A DNA stretch of 8,923 bases, taken from contig JAUZQA010000141.1 in the NCBI GenBank assembly GCA_030705665.1, positions 1 through 8,923 of the forward strand, in the 5' to 3' direction. Source of the stretch: Bacillota bacterium (GTDB taxonomy: Bacteria > Bacillota > Bacilli > Bacillales_B > DSM-18226). Below, piece after piece: positions 5,943 to 8,923 of this stretch; positions within the stretch are counted from its first letter, which is position 1; each line of letters begins with the position of its first letter. The notes beneath the pieces were generated by a model. It had not been told where the DNA came from. It did not search any database and saw nothing but the letters and a program-made list of their open reading frames with translations. The translations under genes and the position numbers were made by a program.

Positions 5943-6010
5943 TAGTGCCTGACACCATAAAAAGACATTTTTCAATTTTGTCTTTCTGTGGTGATCAGGC
6001 ACTATTTTTT
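5943..6010. repeat. Long imperfect palindrome (GTGCCTGACACC-type repeat), second hairpin after HU
   Basis: The left arm (5943-5967, starting TAGTGCCTGACACCA) pairs with the right arm (5979-6004, ending TGGTGATCAGGCACTA) over about 25 bp, with one bulged base and one or two mismatches. The loop is 11 nt, and TTTTTT follows. It comes after an already complete terminator, so terminating the HU gene is not its obvious reason for being. GTGCCTGACACC-like palindromes are, from memory, scattered in intergenic DNA of several Bacillus-type genomes. This copy may be a mobile non-autonomous hairpin element that also acts as a back-up terminator. Confidence 0.6.
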
Positions 6011-6472
6011 AAAATCTGAAGGGATGCGTTCGGAAAACTCCCCTGTACCGTAAGGGTATAAGGGGGATTCACAAAACCTTTTATGGATGGGATCATGGTG
6101 AAGTCTGCCAACCATCCTATAGACCGAAAATGTGCTACAATCAAAATAGATTGTTCCATATTAAAGTTGCTTTGACCAAAAGAAGAAGGGTGGAAATCTC
6201 TCGTCACTTCAGCTCACTGCATTTTTTACATATTCGGTTTCTAATTAGTCACCTCTTTTGCGAGGTAAAATACGTATAAACCTATAAGTTTAGTAATATA
6301 TTGCTGATGCTGTGGCCAAGGGAGAAGGGGGAATCGGTATCCTATTGAAAATTAACCATTTTGCAAACTTCTTTTTAAGAGAATCTCATCCGAACGCTGT
6401 AAGGTGGAGGTCTAGGGACTTTAGCTATGGGAGCATATCAAACTATTAAATCCTAAGCTAGAATAAAACAGT
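6011..6472. other. Gene-free stretch upstream of thiM, origin unclear
   Basis: No supported gene. A 70-codon frame on the minus strand (5995-6207) begins inside the palindromic repeat when read from its 3' end and has no ribosome binding site that I can defend. A plus-strand frame from about 6050 to 6282 is open but has no start signal. Both could be remnants of a decayed mobile element, but I recognise no transposase motif. Near the right end are a small ACCTC/GAGGT hairpin (about 6250-6265) and an A/T-rich stretch (6270-6300) that could hold a weak promoter. The conserved CTGAGA and terminal segments of a TPP riboswitch, often found before thi genes, are not visible. Confidence 0.5.
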
Positions 6473-6490
6473 GGGAGGCAGAATAAGAGA

Positions 6491-7330
6491 ATGATCAATA
6501 AAGTAGATATTCAAAACCAAATGATTCAAGCGGTTGAAACCGTGAAAAGTACAAATCCCATGGCTGGATCAATCACTAATACCGTTACCATCAATTTTGT
6601 GGCTAATGCGCAGCTTGCCGTTGGAGGGGCGGCTGCTATGGTTTATCTGCCCGATGAAGGTGAATTTCTAGCTAAAAACGGTGGGGCAACCTACATAAAC
6701 GTTGGCACTCTTTTACCAATTTACGCGGAGACACTGCCACACACTGCTAAAGTTTTGTACGAAACGGGGAAACCATGGGTTTTAGATCCGGTTGCAGTCG
6801 GTATCGGATCGCTCCGCACTCAACTGTTACAGCAGTTTAAAGCATTTAAACCCAGTGTGATCAGAGGTAACGCTTCGGAAGTTATCGCTTTGGCCGGCTT
6901 ATGGGGGTTAGACGGCGGTACAGATGAATCCAATGTTCGGGGAGTTGATTCGACTGACTCGGTAAACGCGGCAAAGGCGGCGGCTGTAGCATTAGCTGAT
7001 TGGACAGGCGGGGCTGTGGCAGTTTCCGGCGAAACGGATTTAGTAACGGACGGTTCGGTTATTGCATTCTCTCATGGAGGGTCTCACTTTATGGAGAGGA
7101 TTACTGGGGCGGGCTGTTCATTAGGAGGAGTAGTCGCGGTATATGCAGCAACCGGAGCCTCGCCGTTTATTGCGGCGCTAACCGCCACATCAGTGTACAA
7201 TTTAGCGGGGAGCCGCGCTGAAAAGAAAGTTGACGGTCCTGCAAGTTTTCAGACCGAGTTTCTCAACGAGCTATATAAAGCCACCGCGGAGGAAATTGCC
7301 AACAACCAATTTGAAATTGAGGAGGTTTAA
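6491..7330 (+). CDS. thiM: Hydroxyethylthiazole kinase-like protein (ThiM family)
   Basis: ThiM phosphorylates the thiazole alcohol HET with ATP for thiamin salvage. The 279-residue product has the ribokinase-like core of the family: SITNTVTINFVAN (27-39), VLDPVAVG (97-104), IRGNASE (124-130), GVDS (151-154), the ATP-site TGAGCSLGG with C209 (205-213) and GPASFQTEFLN (249-259). It departs from typical ThiM: the usual HSITN or HCITN reads GSITN here (residues 26-30), so a normally conserved His is Gly, and several inserts differ. GGGAGG (6473-6478) lies 12 nt before the ATG, somewhat far. It is first of three packed genes, with 2 nt before the next start, and is more GC-rich than the hydrogenase genes. 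Family membership is firm; identical substrate choice is not proven. Confidence 0.9.
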   Translation: MINKVDIQNQMIQAVETVKSTNPMAGSITNTVTINFVANAQLAVGGAAAMVYLPDEGEFLAKNGGATYINVGTLLPIYAETLPHTAKVLYETGKPWVLDPVAVGIGSLRTQLLQQFKAFKPSVIRGNASEVIALAGLWGLDGGTDESNVRGVDSTDSVNAAKAAAVALADWTGGAVAVSGETDLVTDGSVIAFSHGGSHFMERITGAGCSLGGVVAVYAATGASPFIAALTATSVYNLAGSRAEKKVDGPASFQTEFLNELYKATAEEIANNQFEIEEV

Positions 7331-7332
7331 AT

Positions 7333-7641
7333 ATGAACACGCTTATTGCAGTATCTATTGCCCCTTATGGAGTCGGTGACGAACTAGCACCCCAAGTTGC
7401 TGAAGCCGTGAAAATAATTCGGGAATCGGGCTTGCCAAATCGCACAACTTCAATGTTTACAGAGATCGAAGGCGAATGGGATGAAGTGATGAAGGTCGTT
7501 AAAGACGCGACGTTTGCGCTTGCCAGTAAGGGGATCCGCACGGAAGTTGTTCTAAAAGCCGATATACGCCCCGGTTTTAGTAACATGATCTTTACCAAAG
7601 TCAATAAAGTTGATGATATTTTAGGAGGACAAAATGATTAG
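7333..7641 (+). CDS. Thiamine-binding protein, MTH1187/YkoF-like family
   Basis: Small cytoplasmic ferredoxin-fold protein of 102 residues. The pattern VSIAPYGVGDELAPQVAEAV followed by ESGLPNRTTSMFTEIEGEWDEVM (about residues 32-53) and the late KADIRPG is the signature of the MTH1187/YqgV family (PF01910), whose members bind thiamin or its hydroxymethylpyrimidine (HMP) part. It is translated from GAGGAGG overlapping the 3' end of thiM, with only 2 nt between genes, and overlaps thiE by 8 nt. Lying between a thiazole kinase and thiamin-phosphate synthase suggests it carries or buffers a thiamin precursor, but no catalytic role is known or visible. Confidence 0.88.
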   Translation: MNTLIAVSIAPYGVGDELAPQVAEAVKIIRESGLPNRTTSMFTEIEGEWDEVMKVVKDATFALASKGIRTEVVLKADIRPGFSNMIFTKVNKVDDILGGQND

Positions 7642-8341
7642 AGAAAAATTGGATATCTCCGCATATTTTGTCGTCGGGCCTGAGAATACAAAAGGGCGGC
7701 CTGTCTCCACAATTATAAAAAATGCTATCGACGCTGGATTTACTTGTGTTCAAATCCGTTCCAAAATAGCCTCAGCCCGCGAACTGATTGAGCTAACCCA
7801 CCAGGCTTCGAATGTAATCGCTGAAGCCGGTAAGTCGGATGAGGTTGCCTTGCTGGTAGACGACCGCCTTGATGTTGTCCTGGCGGCGAGAAAACAAGGG
7901 ATAAAAGTAGATGGAATTCACGTTGGACAATCCGATATACCAGTGGAAATTTGTAGGGAATACTTAGGTGACGATGCGATCGTCGGCTTATCGGCAGAAA
8001 CCCACAATTTATTTGGATACATTAAAACAGCAGATGTCAGTCAAATTGACTATTTTGGTGCCGGACCGCTGCATGAAACAAATACGAAACCGGACTGCGG
8101 GCTTGATTTGGACGGAAAGGTGATTACCAGAAGTTTTACAGATATTGCGGAGCTTGCTAAGCATAGTCCGATTCCGGTCGTAGTCGGCGGAGGTGTAAAG
8201 CTTGCCGACATACCTCAGCTTGCGAAAACCGGAGTCGACGGTTTCTTCGTTGTGTCTGCTGTATCTGAGGCGGATGAGCCAAAGTCAGCTGCCGCTGAAC
8301 TGGTCGAGACTTGGAAGTCCTATAGTCCCAAAAAGAGATAA
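7634..8341 (+). CDS. thiE: Thiamine-phosphate synthase-like protein (ThiE family)
   Basis: ThiE joins HMP pyrophosphate with thiazole phosphate to make thiamin phosphate on a TIM barrel. The 235-residue product shows VQIRSK (39-44), LLVDDRLD (73-80), HVGQSDIP (96-103), VGLSAETH (117-124), DYFGAGPLHETNTKPD (139-154), the phosphate-binding GGGV (185-188) and VVSAV (206-210). Some canonical positions differ: the usual NDR reads DDR, the usual VGxSxHT reads VGLSAET, and the TK loop continues with an unusual PDCGLDLDG. AGGAGG (7623-7628) stands 5 nt before the ATG, which lies inside the preceding gene (8-nt overlap, coupled translation). Together with the thiM-like gene it could make thiamin phosphate from salvaged parts, but an HMP kinase (ThiD) would have to come from elsewhere. 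Confidence 0.9.
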   Translation: MIREKLDISAYFVVGPENTKGRPVSTIIKNAIDAGFTCVQIRSKIASARELIELTHQASNVIAEAGKSDEVALLVDDRLDVVLAARKQGIKVDGIHVGQSDIPVEICREYLGDDAIVGLSAETHNLFGYIKTADVSQIDYFGAGPLHETNTKPDCGLDLDGKVITRSFTDIAELAKHSPIPVVVGGGVKLADIPQLAKTGVDGFFVVSAVSEADEPKSAAAELVETWKSYSPKKR

Positions 8342-8404
8342 TACATAGCAAGATATCGCTACATTATCATATCGCGAACTATGCCACTGGTAACGATTGC
8401 TTGA

Positions 8405-8448
8405 TGTATGGAAAGCCCTTTTTAGTGGTAAAAAGGGCTTTCCATACA
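8405..8448. terminator. Bidirectional terminator between convergent thiE and alcohol dehydrogenase
   Basis: TGTATGGAAAGCCCTTTTT (8405-8423) is a perfect 19-bp inverted repeat of 8430-8448 around a 6-nt loop. The GC core AAAGCCC/GGGCTTT is followed by only a short T run, but the hairpin is strong and sits between two convergent genes, 63 nt after the thiE stop and 1 nt past the end of the alcohol dehydrogenase gene. Confidence 0.85.
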
Positions 8449-8449
8449 C

Positions 8450-8923
8450 TTAAACTGTTTGTACGACTTTAGCATCCCAATTATTAACTACTGTAACTCC
8501 GATATTTTGGAAGTTGCTCATTTCTGTAAAAATACTTGGTGCTTCTTCAAGCGAAATGGTCTGAGTCACTAAAAAGCCAGGTTTTAGCTTCCCTTTATCA
8601 ACCATTTCCAACATATATGGATATCTTGAAGGCTGCATGCCAAGCGATCCCACTATTTCAATCTCCTGCATTACAATGGCATCGATTGGAAGGGGGATCA
8701 TCCCTTCATCATCTCTCGTTGTTAAACCAATTTGTAAATGTCTTCCTCTCTTTCTTAAGCTGAGGATTGAGGCTTGGCAGGTTTGCTTAATTCCCAAAGC
8801 ATCGATAGATACATGGGCCCCGCCTTTTGTGATTTCCCGAATTGCCTCGACCACGTTTTGATTCTTCCCATTTACAGTTGCGACTGCGCCTAATTGTTTT
8901 GCCAACGCTAGCTTGTCATCCCC
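8450..8923 (-). CDS. Zinc-type alcohol dehydrogenase (MDR family), C-terminal part, 5' end outside window
   Basis: The last 157 residues of a medium-chain dehydrogenase of about 340-350 residues; the frame is open to the right edge (GDDKLALAKQLGA), so the TTG at 8905 is internal. The part seen covers the second half of the Rossmann NAD(P)-binding domain: KLALAKQLGAVATV after the missing GxGxxG, then SIDALGIKQTC, LRKRGRHLQIGL, and EIEIVGSLGMQPSRYPYML, ending with the C-terminal catalytic-domain helix and strand. The LRKRGRHLQIGL and GSLGMQPSRYP segments recall the zinc-dependent alcohol dehydrogenase family. The N-terminal zinc-ligand part is not in the window, so the substrate cannot be stated. 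It converges on the thiamin operon and shows no link to it. Confidence 0.88.
   Translation of the reverse strand, partial: GDDKLALAKQLGAVATVNGKNQNVVEAIREITKGGAHVSIDALGIKQTCQASILSLRKRGRHLQIGLTTRDDEGMIPLPIDAIVMQEIEIVGSLGMQPSRYPYMLEMVDKGKLKPGFLVTQTISLEEAPSIFTEMSNFQNIGVTVVNNWDAKVVQTV

Noticed and set aside
5995..6207. A minus-strand 70-codon frame (MTRDFHPSSFGQ...) in the gap upstream of thiM.
   Set aside because: It ends inside a palindromic repeat and lacks a ribosome binding site and any domain; at best a remnant.
8536..8861. Two plus-strand frames of about 75 codons opposite the alcohol dehydrogenase.
   Set aside because: Both are antisense to a recognised MDR dehydrogenase and carry no motif.

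Overview
The window looks like a chromosomal segment of a low-GC Gram-positive bacterium of the Bacillaceae. Support comes from AT-rich DNA, strong AGGAGG-type ribosome binding sites, sigma-A style promoters, U-tailed hairpin terminators, and a YabR-type S1-domain protein typical of Bacillus relatives. This placement is by recognition only.

Region 1 (1-3130, + strand) is the 3' part of a membrane-bound uptake [NiFe]-hydrogenase operon. It holds the catalytic large subunit (5' end outside the window), its b-type cytochrome anchor, the endopeptidase that matures the large subunit, and a small Rieske-fold-like protein whose metal ligands appear to be four cysteines. The last two junctions overlap by 17 and 22 nt, and a hairpin terminator closes the operon. 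In the expected scheme, H2 is oxidised outside the membrane, electrons pass through the cytochrome b to the quinone pool, and the protease trims the 15-residue tail of the large subunit once nickel is in place. The Rieske-like protein is the least understood member.

Region 2 (3139-4178, - strand) holds dapB (lysine/diaminopimelate pathway) and, upstream of it, a 55-codon gene of unknown function.

Region 3 (4330-6010, + strand) holds two monocistronic nucleic-acid-binding genes. One is a yabR-like S1-domain gene with its own promoter and terminator. The other is a divergent HU-family gene that starts at TTG. It lies behind a strong promoter and a leader of about 350 nt with small hairpins and mini-ORFs, and it is followed by two hairpins, the second of which looks like a dispersed palindromic repeat.

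Region 4 (6011-8448) is about 480 nt of non-coding DNA of unclear origin, followed by a tightly packed thiamin salvage operon: thiM-like, a thiamine-binding (MTH1187/YkoF-type) protein, and thiE-like. Its base composition is visibly more GC-rich than the flanks, and its ThiM and ThiE differ from the usual enzymes at several conserved positions, so lateral acquisition is plausible. A perfect 19-bp hairpin separates it from the convergent 3' part of a zinc-type alcohol dehydrogenase gene (- strand, runs off the right edge).

There are no tRNA, rRNA, CRISPR or intact transposase genes that I can support. The observations most worth following are the four-Cys Rieske-like protein in the hydrogenase operon, the atypical thi triad with no visible TPP riboswitch, and the HU gene with its leader.
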